This document shows, in pieces, positions 7,724 through 15,970 of a stretch of 40,048 nucleotides of DNA. Every line of letters starts with the position of its first letter. Positions within the stretch are counted from its first letter, which is position 1. Source of the DNA: Paenibacillus xylanivorans (GTDB lineage: Bacteria > Bacillota > Bacilli > Paenibacillales > Paenibacillaceae); contig NZ_LITU01000070.1 of assembly GCF_001280595.1 (NCBI RefSeq), positions 402,310-442,357 on the forward strand. The letters are read 5' to 3'. The position numbers were made by a program, and so were the translations under genes. The notes beneath the pieces are model-generated. The model saw nothing but the letters and a program-made list of their open reading frames with translations, was not told where the DNA came from and searched no databases.

Positions 7724-9481
7724 ATGCGTGCAGATCAACTAATTAAGAATGTACATGTGTATAACAGTTATTATAAACGGTTCGAAATGAACAACGTGGC
7801 TGTACTGGACGGCAGATTCATGTATGTTGGGCCAGGCGGACCGGAAATGATTGAAGCCGATGAAGTGATTGATGCACGGGGACGTTACATGATTCCTGGC
7901 CTCATTGATATTCATCTGCACATCGAGAGTACAATGGTGACACCAGCAACCTTTTCCCATGGCCTGATCCGTTGCGGGGTAACGTCCATTGTGGCGGAAC
8001 CGCATGAGATGGCGAATGTGTTTGGGTTGGAAGGTGTGCAGGAGATGATGTCTGCCAGTCGTGAGACGACCGTAGATATGTTCTATGCCATCCCGAGCTC
8101 CGTTCCGGCAACACCAATGGAAACAACGGGTGGTTCAATTGAAATCGAAGACATGGATGTGCTTCTGGCTACTGGAGAGATTATTTGTCTCGGTGAGATC
8201 ATGAACTATGTGGATGTCATCCGTGACCCGGAATGCAAGACCAACCAGATCCTCCAGCATATTCGCAAAAACTATCCGGATCTTGTGATTGAAGGGCATA
8301 CACCGAAGTTGCTTGGGCTGGATCTGCATCGACTCATCTATGCGGGCGTGGATTCCGATCATACCCATCAGAGCATTGAGGGCTTGCAGGCACGTATTGC
8401 GGCAGGCATGTTCATTGAAATTCAAGAAAAATCGATGACACCAGAAGTTATGGAGTACCTAATTCAGAACGATGTGGCGCAGCATTTCTGCTTCGTGACG
8501 GATGATGTCATGCCTGATTCGCTGGTGGAACGGGGACATTTGGATCATATCGTGCGTAAAGCGATTCGTATGGGCATGCGTCCGGAAGATGCGATTTACG
8601 CTGCAACCTCCACCCCTGCATCCCGAATGAAAATGTCCGATCGCGGCAGTATTGCCCCAGGCAAAGTGGCCGATTATGTGCTGCTGTCCAACTTAGATAC
8701 ACTTGCAGTAGAGCAGGTGTACAAAAATGGCCGAAAAGCTTATGACGACTACGAACCGTACAAGCAGGACCGGATCAGTGGAAAGTTCCCACCTCACTTT
8801 TACAAGAGCGTGCAGTTGGATCTGCTGGGAGCCGAGGATTTCACAATCCGTTTGTCTGATCCGAAGGTGAATGGGCAAAGTGAAGGATCTGACTCAGATG
8901 CACAGTTATCTGAAAATGGTTTAAACAACTGCCGGGTCATGATGGTGAAGGATGGTTCAACCTTTGTGGAAGAGCATATTGCCCAGGTTCAGGCTGCGAA
9001 TGGTGAACTTCTCTGGGAAGAGAGCGAATATGGACAGATTGCGACCTTTGAACGTTATGGTGTGAACGGTAACCGAGCGCATGGTTTGATTGGTGGAGAC
9101 ACGATTAAGCGTGGGGCCATTGCGACAACATATTCACATGATAACCACAACCTATTGGTCGTAGGGCGCAATCGTGAAGATATGATCTTGGCAGCTAACA
9201 CGGTAATTTCGAGCCAGGGTGGATTCTGTGTGGTGGAAGACGGCAAAGTATTGTCCCATCTCGAGCTTTCTGTGGGTGGCATTTTGACGGAGGAACCACT
9301 TGCGGTGGTGTCTCACCAAGTTAAAGAACTGCGTGCAGCGATGTTGTCTCTTGGCTATGTGCACTATAACCCGATCATGTCGATCAGTACACATTCCCTG
9401 GCGGTAAGTCCGGCTCTCAAAATTACCGATCATGGCCTGGTTGATGTGAATGCAGGCAAGGTTGTACCGTTGATAATCTAA
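7724..9481 (+). CDS. ade: Adenine deaminase
   Basis: A 585-residue amidohydrolase of the adenine deaminase type (adenine to hypoxanthine plus ammonia, cytoplasmic), close to the usual family length. Visible features are PGLIDIHLHIEST with the metal-binding His pair, the EPHEMANVFG segment, EGHTPKL, VTDDV with the catalytic-site Asp, and the C-terminal family domain with HDNHNLLVVG. AAGGAG (7708-7713) lies 10 nt before the ATG. The 149-bp gap after the ATPase gene has no clear terminator, so it may belong to the same transcript. Together with the nucleoside hydrolase it would feed adenine from imported nucleosides into hypoxanthine salvage. Confidence 0.93.
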   Translation: MRADQLIKNVHVYNSYYKRFEMNNVAVLDGRFMYVGPGGPEMIEADEVIDARGRYMIPGLIDIHLHIESTMVTPATFSHGLIRCGVTSIVAEPHEMANVFGLEGVQEMMSASRETTVDMFYAIPSSVPATPMETTGGSIEIEDMDVLLATGEIICLGEIMNYVDVIRDPECKTNQILQHIRKNYPDLVIEGHTPKLLGLDLHRLIYAGVDSDHTHQSIEGLQARIAAGMFIEIQEKSMTPEVMEYLIQNDVAQHFCFVTDDVMPDSLVERGHLDHIVRKAIRMGMRPEDAIYAATSTPASRMKMSDRGSIAPGKVADYVLLSNLDTLAVEQVYKNGRKAYDDYEPYKQDRISGKFPPHFYKSVQLDLLGAEDFTIRLSDPKVNGQSEGSDSDAQLSENGLNNCRVMMVKDGSTFVEEHIAQVQAANGELLWEESEYGQIATFERYGVNGNRAHGLIGGDTIKRGAIATTYSHDNHNLLVVGRNREDMILAANTVISSQGGFCVVEDGKVLSHLELSVGGILTEEPLAVVSHQVKELRAAMLSLGYVHYNPIMSISTHSLAVSPALKITDHGLVDVNAGKVVPLII

Positions 9482-9557
9482 TTTAAATACACACATTTCG
9501 TGATGTACCTCCAATTAGATTGTTGATCGTGGAGTAGTTGTATTTATAACAATAGTG

Positions 9558-9604
9558 ACACCCCATTTCACAACCATCATGTTGGGAGACGGGGTGTTTT
9601 TTTA
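9558..9604 (+). terminator. Rho-independent terminator after ade
   Basis: ACACCCC (9558-9564) pairs with GGGGTGT (9591-9597). The stem continues inwards to CAAC/GTTG and is followed by a T-run. It closes the purine-salvage cluster. Confidence 0.9.
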
Positions 9605-9763
9605 TGTTTAGCATAAAAAATGCTTCTACCATTATGATACTTCGACAGCAAGTCTAACGGTAGAGAACCTACAAGTGATTCATTTTTTGGACGGGGCAAA
9701 TGAATGCATATATATTAAGTAGAGAGAATGTTTAGAGCAACGGCAGGAGGATAAGCAACGATT

Positions 9764-10501
9764 ATGGAAAAAACAAATGATACTAGAGCCATATTTTTCG
9801 ATGTAGACGACACCTTGTATGACCACTTGCAGCCCCTGAAAGGAGCACTACAGGAGGTTCTTGGTCTACCAGATGAATTCCCTTATGCGGAGGCGTACCA
9901 TCGTTTCCGTTATTATAGTGACTGGCTGTCTGCCCAAGAAGATTTGTCTGCTGTACCCGAACCGGAAGCTGTGGAACGGATGCGTCATCGTAGATTTGAG
10001 CTGACCATGGCGGAATTTGGACTACCCCTGCAATCGGGGCAGGCTGAAGAACTGCAAGCGCAGTATTTGAGTAGACAGTTTCAGATCCAACCCTTTAGAG
10101 GGGCATATGAACTTATACGGAGACTTCTTGCAGAAGGGCATACAGTAGGGTTAATTACCAATGGAGAAGGGAAACATCAACAGCGGAAGCTTGAAGCGCT
10201 GGATGTATTCAACCTTATCCCAGAGGAACGGATTTTCATTTCGGGTACACTTGGTTACGCCAAACCGGATCGCAGATTGTTTGAGCATGTAAGCAGGCAG
10301 ACGGGATCAGACTCCGACTCCAGTTATTATATCGGCGATTCCTGGCGCAATGATGTTGTTGGTGCCGTCGATGCCGGATGGAAAGTGATCTGGTTTAATC
10401 ATCGTGGTGCTTTGCCAGAATCAGAACATCAGCCACATCATGTAGCGCTTAGTTATGAAGAGGTAAGCCGTATCCTTACATCCGAGTTGGTTCAACAATA
10501 A
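9764..10501 (+). CDS. HAD-superfamily hydrolase (HAD-IA)
   Basis: A 245-residue HAD phosphatase with all four motifs: motif I FFDVDDTLYD near residue 11, motif II LITNGE, the motif III Lys in YAKPDRR, and motif IV YIGDSWRNDVVGA. The cap inserted between motifs I and II is all-helical (subclass I). The overall form resembles YjjG/YfnB-type nucleotidases, but the substrate cannot be read from the sequence. AGGAGG (9745-9750) is 13 nt from the ATG, somewhat long. It is flanked by terminators on both sides and is monocistronic. Confidence 0.85.
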   Translation: MEKTNDTRAIFFDVDDTLYDHLQPLKGALQEVLGLPDEFPYAEAYHRFRYYSDWLSAQEDLSAVPEPEAVERMRHRRFELTMAEFGLPLQSGQAEELQAQYLSRQFQIQPFRGAYELIRRLLAEGHTVGLITNGEGKHQQRKLEALDVFNLIPEERIFISGTLGYAKPDRRLFEHVSRQTGSDSDSSYYIGDSWRNDVVGAVDAGWKVIWFNHRGALPESEHQPHHVALSYEEVSRILTSELVQQ

Positions 10502-10525
10502 AACGTGCCCTATGTGCGTTGGTGC

Positions 10526-10562
10526 AGTCCTGATTACTCATTTGAGGATCAGGGCTTTTTTT
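10526..10562 (+). terminator. Rho-independent terminator after the HAD hydrolase gene
   Basis: AGTCCTGAT (10526-10534) pairs with ATCAGGGCT (10548-10556), one mismatch, followed by seven T residues. Confidence 0.8.
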
Positions 10563-10664
10563 GTTGTTGTATACGGAGTGAGGATTGTCATTGTATATCG
10601 GCGATAATCGAGGTATAGATACTGTGTGTAAAGGTGTTAGAAGAGTTTTCCACATGAGTCAAAA

Positions 10665-10681
10665 ATGAAGCTCAGCTTCAT
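10665..10681. promoter_or_regulatory. 17-bp perfect palindrome upstream of the dps promoter
   Basis: ATGAAGCT-C-AGCTTCAT is a perfect inverted repeat about 30 bp upstream of the dps -35 box. It has no T-run, so it is more likely a protein-binding site than a terminator. No known consensus was recognised. Confidence 0.4.
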
Positions 10682-10713
10682 GGAATCTTCATTCGAAAGA
10701 GTAGACTAAAGCC

Positions 10714-10768
10714 TTCACAAAGGATATGGGCAATGTTATAATTAAAACAAGATTTAGATTAAGTCTAA
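10714..10768 (+). promoter_or_regulatory. dps promoter with PerR/Fur-like box
   Basis: TTCACA (10714-10719) and TATAAT (10737-10742) are 17 bp apart, a good sigma-A promoter. Just downstream, TTAGATTAAGTCTAA (10754-10768) has the 7-1-7 layout of PerR/Fur boxes and agrees with the Bacillus PerR consensus at most positions. PerR control of the Dps-type protein MrgA is established in Bacillus subtilis; control here is inferred from site and position. Confidence 0.65.
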
Positions 10769-10842
10769 ATTAAAATAAGAAACCAAGTTAATTTGCGTTA
10801 CCAAATTTAAAACTATATCGTATTCGAGAGGGGATAAATTCC

Positions 10843-11319
10843 ATGAGCACAATCCAAACTAGAAACAACACTTTTGCAAACCATACCACTGAACTTCAAG
10901 ATGTCCTGAACCGCCAGATCGCAGGTTGGTCTGTACTGTACACCAAACTGCACCATTTTCACTGGTATGTCAAAGGTCCTCACTTCTTCACACTGCATGC
11001 CAAATTCGAAGAGTTGTATAACTTGGCTACCGCAAATATGGACGAAGCCGCAGAACGTCTATTGGCCATTGGTGGACGCCCGGTCGCAACGATGGGTGAA
11101 CAACTGCGTTTGTCACCAGTTGAGGAAGCACAGGGACATTTATCGGCTGAACGTATGGTAGAGACAGTGGTTGCAGATTTGCGAGCCATGGTGGGTGTAA
11201 TTAACCAGGGTATTCAAGCAGCAGGCGAAGCCAAGGATCATGCAACCGAAGATATGCTGATTGGATTCACCGCTGCATTGGATAAAGAGGTCTGGATGTT
11301 AAACGCATTTCTGGCTTAA
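10843..11319 (+). CDS. dps: Dps-family DNA-binding ferritin-like protein (MrgA type)
   Basis: A 158-residue Dps protein, normal for the family. The ferroxidase signature KLHHFHWYVKGPHFFTLHAKFEELY-type segment starts at Lys35 and is followed by NMDEAAERLLAIGG. These residues form the inter-subunit iron site of the dodecamer, which oxidises Fe2+ with peroxide and protects DNA. GAGAGGGG lies just before the ATG. It has its own promoter with a PerR-like box and no co-transcribed neighbour. The following gap to 11555 holds the leader of the beta-glucoside operon. Confidence 0.93.
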   Translation: MSTIQTRNNTFANHTTELQDVLNRQIAGWSVLYTKLHHFHWYVKGPHFFTLHAKFEELYNLATANMDEAAERLLAIGGRPVATMGEQLRLSPVEEAQGHLSAERMVETVVADLRAMVGVINQGIQAAGEAKDHATEDMLIGFTAALDKEVWMLNAFLA

Positions 11320-11358
11320 TCGGTGACGAATATATCGTGAGGGTTTGTGAAAAAATAA

Positions 11359-11406
11359 TTGCTTGTCTAAAAAAGTTGTGTTAGTATCCAGTAGTAAACG
11401 TTTACA
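11359..11406 (+). promoter_or_regulatory. bgl operon promoter and cre-like (CcpA) site
   Basis: TTGCTT (11359-11364) and TAGTAT (11382-11387) are separated by 17 bp. AGTAAACGTTTACA (11393-11406) contains the perfect palindrome GTAAACGTTTAC and differs from an ideal cre by one end base. It lies at the expected start site, where CcpA represses transcription when glucose is available. Confidence 0.75.
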
Positions 11407-11438
11407 ACAATTTCTCAACTAAATATAGCTGTTTTTTT

Positions 11439-11467
11439 GGCTGTTACTGGTAAAGCAGGCAAGACCA
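11439..11467 (+). ncRNA. Ribonucleic antiterminator (RAT) of LicT/BglG type
   Basis: GGCTGTTACTGGTAAAGCAG and the GCAAGACC that follows closely match the conserved RAT sequence bound by LicT/SacY-type CAT domains (TTGTTACTG ... GCAGGCAAAACC). Its 3' end overlaps the 5' arm of the terminator starting at 11461, so forming one structure prevents the other. The cognate protein is most likely LicT encoded at 15027. Confidence 0.92.
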
Positions 11468-11527
11468 AAATGATTTGCATATTCCTTTGTTTACAGAGGG
11501 GTGCATCTCGTTTTGGTCTTTTTTTAT
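11461..11527 (+). terminator. Conditional leader terminator of the bgl operon
   Basis: AAGACCAAAA (11461-11470) pairs perfectly with TTTTGGTCTT (11511-11520), followed by a T-run. It is mutually exclusive with the RAT and stops transcription before bglP unless LicT is bound. Confidence 0.9.
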
Positions 11528-11555
11528 TCATAACAAAAGAGACGGGGATGACAAC

Positions 11556-13499
11556 ATGGATTATCGCAAACTTGCACAGCAGATCATCGATTTGGTGGGC
11601 GACACCAAAAATATTTCCAAATTAACGCATTGTGCAACTAGACTTCGCTTCGAATTTTATGATTCTTCCAAGGTGGAGACAGAGAAGATTAAAGATCTTC
11701 CAGGCGTTATTACCGTAGTAAACAATGGAGGACAATATCAAGTCGTTGTTGGAAACGAGGTTCAGCAAACCTATCGGGCTATTGTTCAACAGATGGGTTC
11801 TGCTCCAGCTGGATCTGGCTCCGGTTCTAGCAAGAAGAAGCAAGAAAAACAAAACTGGATATCCCGATTTATCAGTGTTATTTCTACAACATTTACCCCA
11901 GTCATTCCAGCCATTATTGGTGCGGGTATGGTCAAGGCAATTCTGGCTGTTCTCGTGTTAACCGGAGTGCTGACAACAGAGAGCCAAAACTATTTTATTC
12001 TCAATACGATTGCTGATGCGGCTTTTTATTTCCTGCCTGTGTTGCTTGCTTACGGAGCTTCAATCAAATTTGAGACAAGTCCGGTTCTATCTATGACCAT
12101 TGCAGGGGTGTTGCTTCATCCGAACTGGAGTTCATTGATAACAGAAGGCCAGAATGTCTTTTTCATAGGTGTACCTGTTCGTTTGACTGATTATGCCAGC
12201 TCCGTGTTGCCAATCATTATTACGGTCTGGTTAATGTCTTATATTGAGCGTTTTGCTGATCGGGTGTCTCCTTCCATGATTAAGTTTTTCACGAAACCGA
12301 TGCTGGTTCTGTTAATCACAGCACCGCTTGCGCTCGTTGTCATAGGGCCCTTTGGTACTTACCTGAATGATCTGGTCGCGATGGGAGCAGAAGCTATTAA
12401 TGCAAGAGCAAGCTGGCTTATTCCGTTGCTGATGGGTACCTTCCAGCCATTCCTGATCGTGACCGGAACAGCGTGGGCCATGACGCCAATCGCAACAATG
12501 CAACTAACTAAGAATGGATATGAGTTGATTAATGGGCCTGGTATGCTGGCGTCCAATATAGCTCAAGGTGGAGCTACACTTGCTGTAGCTATGAAAACAA
12601 AGAATAAAAAACTAAAACAATTGGCTGCTTCCTCCGGTTTTACGGCAGTTCTGGGAATCACAGAGCCTTCCCTGTACGGAGTTACGCTCAAATTGAAAAA
12701 GCCATTGATTGCCGCGATGATTGGTGGCGGAGTGGCAGGGATCTATGCCGGATTGACCGGACTCGTTCGCTACGCATTTGTATCTCCGGGTCTTGCCGCA
12801 TTGCCAGCGTTCATTGGTAGCAACCCGATGAATATCGTACATGCCATCGTGACTTGTCTGATTGCCTTTGTTGTGACCTTTGCGCTGACCTGGATTATCG
12901 GGTTCGACGATCCAATTGAAGAGAATGAAGACAGGGAAGAGTCCATGAAGAGTGTGACTAACGAGGAAGTTACCGAGACGCTTGCTGTACCTGTACAGGC
13001 TTCATCAGCACAAGCTCAAGCGCCGCAAAATATAACGACTTCACAGGTTCCTACGATCGTATACAGCCCGATGGAGGGAGAACTAGTCGAGCTGAGCAGA
13101 GTACCGGATGATGTGTTCTCTCTGGAGTTGCTGGGCAAGGGTATGGCTATTATTCCAGCGAAAGGCGAGCTTCGCGCACCCATTACGGGCGAGATTACAG
13201 CGTTCATGGACTCCAAGCATGCTGTCAAGATTACAGGACAACATCAGGAAGAGATTTTAATTCATATTGGAATAGATACAGTCAATTTAAAAGGAAAGTA
13301 TTTTAATTCCTCCATTAAAATAGGAGATCGTGTTCAACAGGGCGATGTGTTAATTACCTTTGATATGGAGGCTATACAGGCACAAGGTTACGAGACCATT
13401 ACCCCTGTCATTATCGTCAATTCAGATCATTTTTCGGATGTGAAGCTAGAGAAACCTCGAAACGTAACGGCAGGAGATGCAATTATCACGCTGTCTTAG
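11556..13499 (+). CDS. bglP: PTS beta-glucoside transporter subunit IIBCA
   Basis: A 647-residue PTS permease in the order EIIB-EIIC-EIIA. It imports and phosphorylates aryl-beta-glucosides or short beta-glucosides. The EIIB phosphorylation Cys is at residue 26 (LTHCATRLRF). The EIIC part (about residues 105-450) has about ten hydrophobic segments and the GITEPSLYG motif. A charged linker leads to EIIA with the phosphorylated His570 in ILIHIGIDTV. The ATG at 11556 is chosen because in-frame TTG codons upstream fall inside the terminator hairpin. It is the first gene after the RAT leader, followed by bglH and licT. Confidence 0.93.
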   Translation: MDYRKLAQQIIDLVGDTKNISKLTHCATRLRFEFYDSSKVETEKIKDLPGVITVVNNGGQYQVVVGNEVQQTYRAIVQQMGSAPAGSGSGSSKKKQEKQNWISRFISVISTTFTPVIPAIIGAGMVKAILAVLVLTGVLTTESQNYFILNTIADAAFYFLPVLLAYGASIKFETSPVLSMTIAGVLLHPNWSSLITEGQNVFFIGVPVRLTDYASSVLPIIITVWLMSYIERFADRVSPSMIKFFTKPMLVLLITAPLALVVIGPFGTYLNDLVAMGAEAINARASWLIPLLMGTFQPFLIVTGTAWAMTPIATMQLTKNGYELINGPGMLASNIAQGGATLAVAMKTKNKKLKQLAASSGFTAVLGITEPSLYGVTLKLKKPLIAAMIGGGVAGIYAGLTGLVRYAFVSPGLAALPAFIGSNPMNIVHAIVTCLIAFVVTFALTWIIGFDDPIEENEDREESMKSVTNEEVTETLAVPVQASSAQAQAPQNITTSQVPTIVYSPMEGELVELSRVPDDVFSLELLGKGMAIIPAKGELRAPITGEITAFMDSKHAVKITGQHQEEILIHIGIDTVNLKGKYFNSSIKIGDRVQQGDVLITFDMEAIQAQGYETITPVIIVNSDHFSDVKLEKPRNVTAGDAIITLS

Positions 13500-13566
13500 C
13501 TTATAGAATAATAACGTCTGTACGAAATAGTGGACAGGCGGTATCAGCGAATGAGGAGGAATTGTC

Positions 13567-15009
13567 ATGCTTTATCAGAATATCAAACCTTTCCCCGAAG
13601 ATTTCCTATGGGGTGGTTCGACTTCTGCCTATCAGGTTGAAGGTGCATGGAATGAAGATGGAAAAGGTTTATCCGTGATTGATATGTGTGATCATCCGGC
13701 AGGCACAGCGGATTTCAAGGTAGCTAGTGATCACTACCACCAATTTAAGGAAGATGTTAAGCTGTTTGCTGAACTCGGCTTGAAGGCTTACCGCTTCTCC
13801 ATTGCCTGGACACGAATTATGCCGTCTGGTAAGGCTCCTGTGAATGAAAAAGGGCTAGATTTTTACCACCAATTGATTGACGAGTTGTTATTGCATGGCA
13901 TTCAGCCGATCGTGACAATGTATCATTTTGACCTGCCCTATGAGCTTGAAAAAAAGGGTGGCTGGAATCAGCGTGATACAATAGACGCCTTTGTGGAATA
14001 TGCTCGTATTCTCTTCGATAATTACGGGCATAAAGTGAAATATTGGCTAACCATTAATGAACAAAATACGATGATTCTTCATCCTGGGGCTATCGGTATA
14101 CCTAAGGGTGGACGATTACCAACTTCCAAGGAAGTGTATCAGCAAAATCACCACATGTTTGTTGCACAAGGCAGAACCATGCGCCTGTATCATGAGATGT
14201 TCCCGAGTGGCAAGATCGGTCCTGCGATGAACATGACGTCCATGTACCAAGCTACGTCCAGACCAGAAGATGCGATTGCTGCCCACAATTGGGAGACGAT
14301 TCGGGGCTGGAGTTTCCTGGATTTGTCTGTCTGGGGCAGATATAATCCTTTATTCTGGAGTTATTTGCAGGAGCGTGGGATGGAGCCAATTATTGAATCC
14401 GGCGATATGGAGGACATTCAAACGGGGCAACCCAATCTGGTCGCAATCAACTATTATTCAACGGCAACCATTGCTGCCAGCACGGGAGATGCTTCGGATG
14501 TGGCTCCACGAGCGGGTGATCAGCAGATCATGCTTGGTGAGCAGGGCGTGTACCGGGCAGCGGAGAACCCGTATACGGAGAAGACAAAGTACGGCTGGAT
14601 CATTGACCCGGTAGGCTTGAGACTCACGCTGCGCAAAGTCTATGAACGGTATCACCTTCCGATTCTGATTACGGAAAATGGCATTGGATCACCTGACGTG
14701 CTGGAGGCGGGTGATGTCATTAACGATACCTATCGTATCGATTATATCCAGCAGCACCTAGAGCAGCTCCGACTCGCCCTGACCGATGGTGTGAATGTGA
14801 TCGGCTATTGTCCTTGGTCTGTGATTGATGTAGTAAGCACCCACCAGGGTTACGGCAAACGATATGGGTTGATTTACGTGAACCGGGACGAGCAAGATCT
14901 GAAAGATATCAGAAGGATCAAAAAGAAAAGCTTTGCCTGGTATCAGCAAGTGATACAACAAAACGGGATGTTTATTGGAGATCCACATCAGGCGGTCATG
15001 AAAGAATAA
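13567..15009 (+). CDS. bglH: 6-phospho-beta-glucosidase (GH1)
   Basis: A 480-residue GH1 enzyme that cleaves the phosphorylated beta-glucosides delivered by BglP. The N-terminal signature FLWGGSTSAYQVEGAW is near residue 14. The acid/base is Glu165 in LTINEQN and the nucleophile Glu370 in ITENGIG. The C-terminal YGLIYVNRD segment matches the family. GAGGAGGA (13553-13560) lies 6 nt before the ATG, and the gene begins 67 bp after bglP. Phospho-substrate preference is inferred from the PTS context. Confidence 0.92.
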   Translation: MLYQNIKPFPEDFLWGGSTSAYQVEGAWNEDGKGLSVIDMCDHPAGTADFKVASDHYHQFKEDVKLFAELGLKAYRFSIAWTRIMPSGKAPVNEKGLDFYHQLIDELLLHGIQPIVTMYHFDLPYELEKKGGWNQRDTIDAFVEYARILFDNYGHKVKYWLTINEQNTMILHPGAIGIPKGGRLPTSKEVYQQNHHMFVAQGRTMRLYHEMFPSGKIGPAMNMTSMYQATSRPEDAIAAHNWETIRGWSFLDLSVWGRYNPLFWSYLQERGMEPIIESGDMEDIQTGQPNLVAINYYSTATIAASTGDASDVAPRAGDQQIMLGEQGVYRAAENPYTEKTKYGWIIDPVGLRLTLRKVYERYHLPILITENGIGSPDVLEAGDVINDTYRIDYIQQHLEQLRLALTDGVNVIGYCPWSVIDVVSTHQGYGKRYGLIYVNRDEQDLKDIRRIKKKSFAWYQQVIQQNGMFIGDPHQAVMKE

Positions 15010-15026
15010 AGGATCGTGATGAACAT

Positions 15027-15881
15027 ATGAAAGTAGTCAAAGTGTTGAATAATAGCTTGCTCTTGACGAGAGATGACCAGGGCAAGGAAGTGATTGTCAT
15101 GGGGAAAGGTTTGGGCTTCAAATGGAAGATTGGGGAGCAGGTCGATGATGCTCACATCGAAAAAACATTCGTTCTACAGAACAACAAATCGGCTCAAGCC
15201 TATGTTCGTATTATTGAGAACATGCCGAATTCACATGTGAATGCCATTAACAAACTGATTGCCAGTGCCAAAGAGCGATTGGCCCTGGATGAGCAAATAT
15301 TTTTTACACTGATGGATCATCTTTCATTTGCAATTGAGCGTTGGAAAAAGGGAGTGACACTTCAGAATCGTATGTTATGGGAAATTCAAAAATTTCACCC
15401 TGTAGAATTTGAGCTGGGCATGGAAGCGGTTCGTATGTTAAATAAAGAGCTGAGCATCGACCTGCCTGAAGAGGAGGCGGGCAATATTGCCTTTCATTTC
15501 GTCAACGCCCAGACCCATGAGCAGAATATGGAGCTTACGATTCAGTCGGTGAAAATGCTGAAGGATATTTTTAATCTGATCCAGTACAGTTTCAACATTC
15601 AGTTGAATAAACATTCGATTCATTACACCAGACTCGTGACACATCTGCAATTTTTCATCCAGCGTTTGCAGGAAGGCCGGATTAGTGAATCATCGAATGA
15701 TTCCATCTTTCAGCACATGGTGAATGAGCACCCGCTTGAATACAAATGTGCGGAAACGATCAAAGCTTATGTGAAAAATATGATGGATGTGACGATCTCG
15801 AATGGTGAACTGCTCTATCTGATGATCCATATTGCCAGAATTGTTCAGGAAGAGCAGGGGCAACCTACCAACGATATGTAG
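15027..15881 (+). CDS. licT: BglG-family transcription antiterminator
   Basis: A 284-residue antiterminator with an N-terminal CAT RNA-binding domain (residues 1-55: KVLNNSLLL, GKGLGFKWKIG) and two PRD regulatory domains (about 65-170 and 172-280). Candidate phospho-His residues lie in LMDHLSFAIE and FHPVEFELG (PRD1) and in LVTHLQFF and EHPLEYKC (PRD2). In this family HPr and the cognate EII phosphorylate these domains to report sugar supply. It begins 17 bp after bglH, so the operon encodes the factor that relieves its own leader terminator, giving positive feedback. The match to the RAT at 11439 makes the pairing likely. Confidence 0.93.
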   Translation: MKVVKVLNNSLLLTRDDQGKEVIVMGKGLGFKWKIGEQVDDAHIEKTFVLQNNKSAQAYVRIIENMPNSHVNAINKLIASAKERLALDEQIFFTLMDHLSFAIERWKKGVTLQNRMLWEIQKFHPVEFELGMEAVRMLNKELSIDLPEEEAGNIAFHFVNAQTHEQNMELTIQSVKMLKDIFNLIQYSFNIQLNKHSIHYTRLVTHLQFFIQRLQEGRISESSNDSIFQHMVNEHPLEYKCAETIKAYVKNMMDVTISNGELLYLMIHIARIVQEEQGQPTNDM

Positions 15882-15907
15882 AGTCCGTGAACAAAGTGTC
15901 CGTTCGC

Positions 15908-15936
15908 TTACAAATCAGGTGTGCTTGCCGTATAAT
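15908..15936 (+). promoter_or_regulatory. Promoter of the nitric oxide synthase gene
   Basis: TTACAA (15908-15913) and TATAAT (15931-15936) with a 17-bp spacer; the start codon at 15971 is about 35 bp downstream. The -35 box is only a partial match. Confidence 0.55.
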
Positions 15937-15970
15937 GATGGCATTCGAGATGTACAGATTGGTGGAATGA

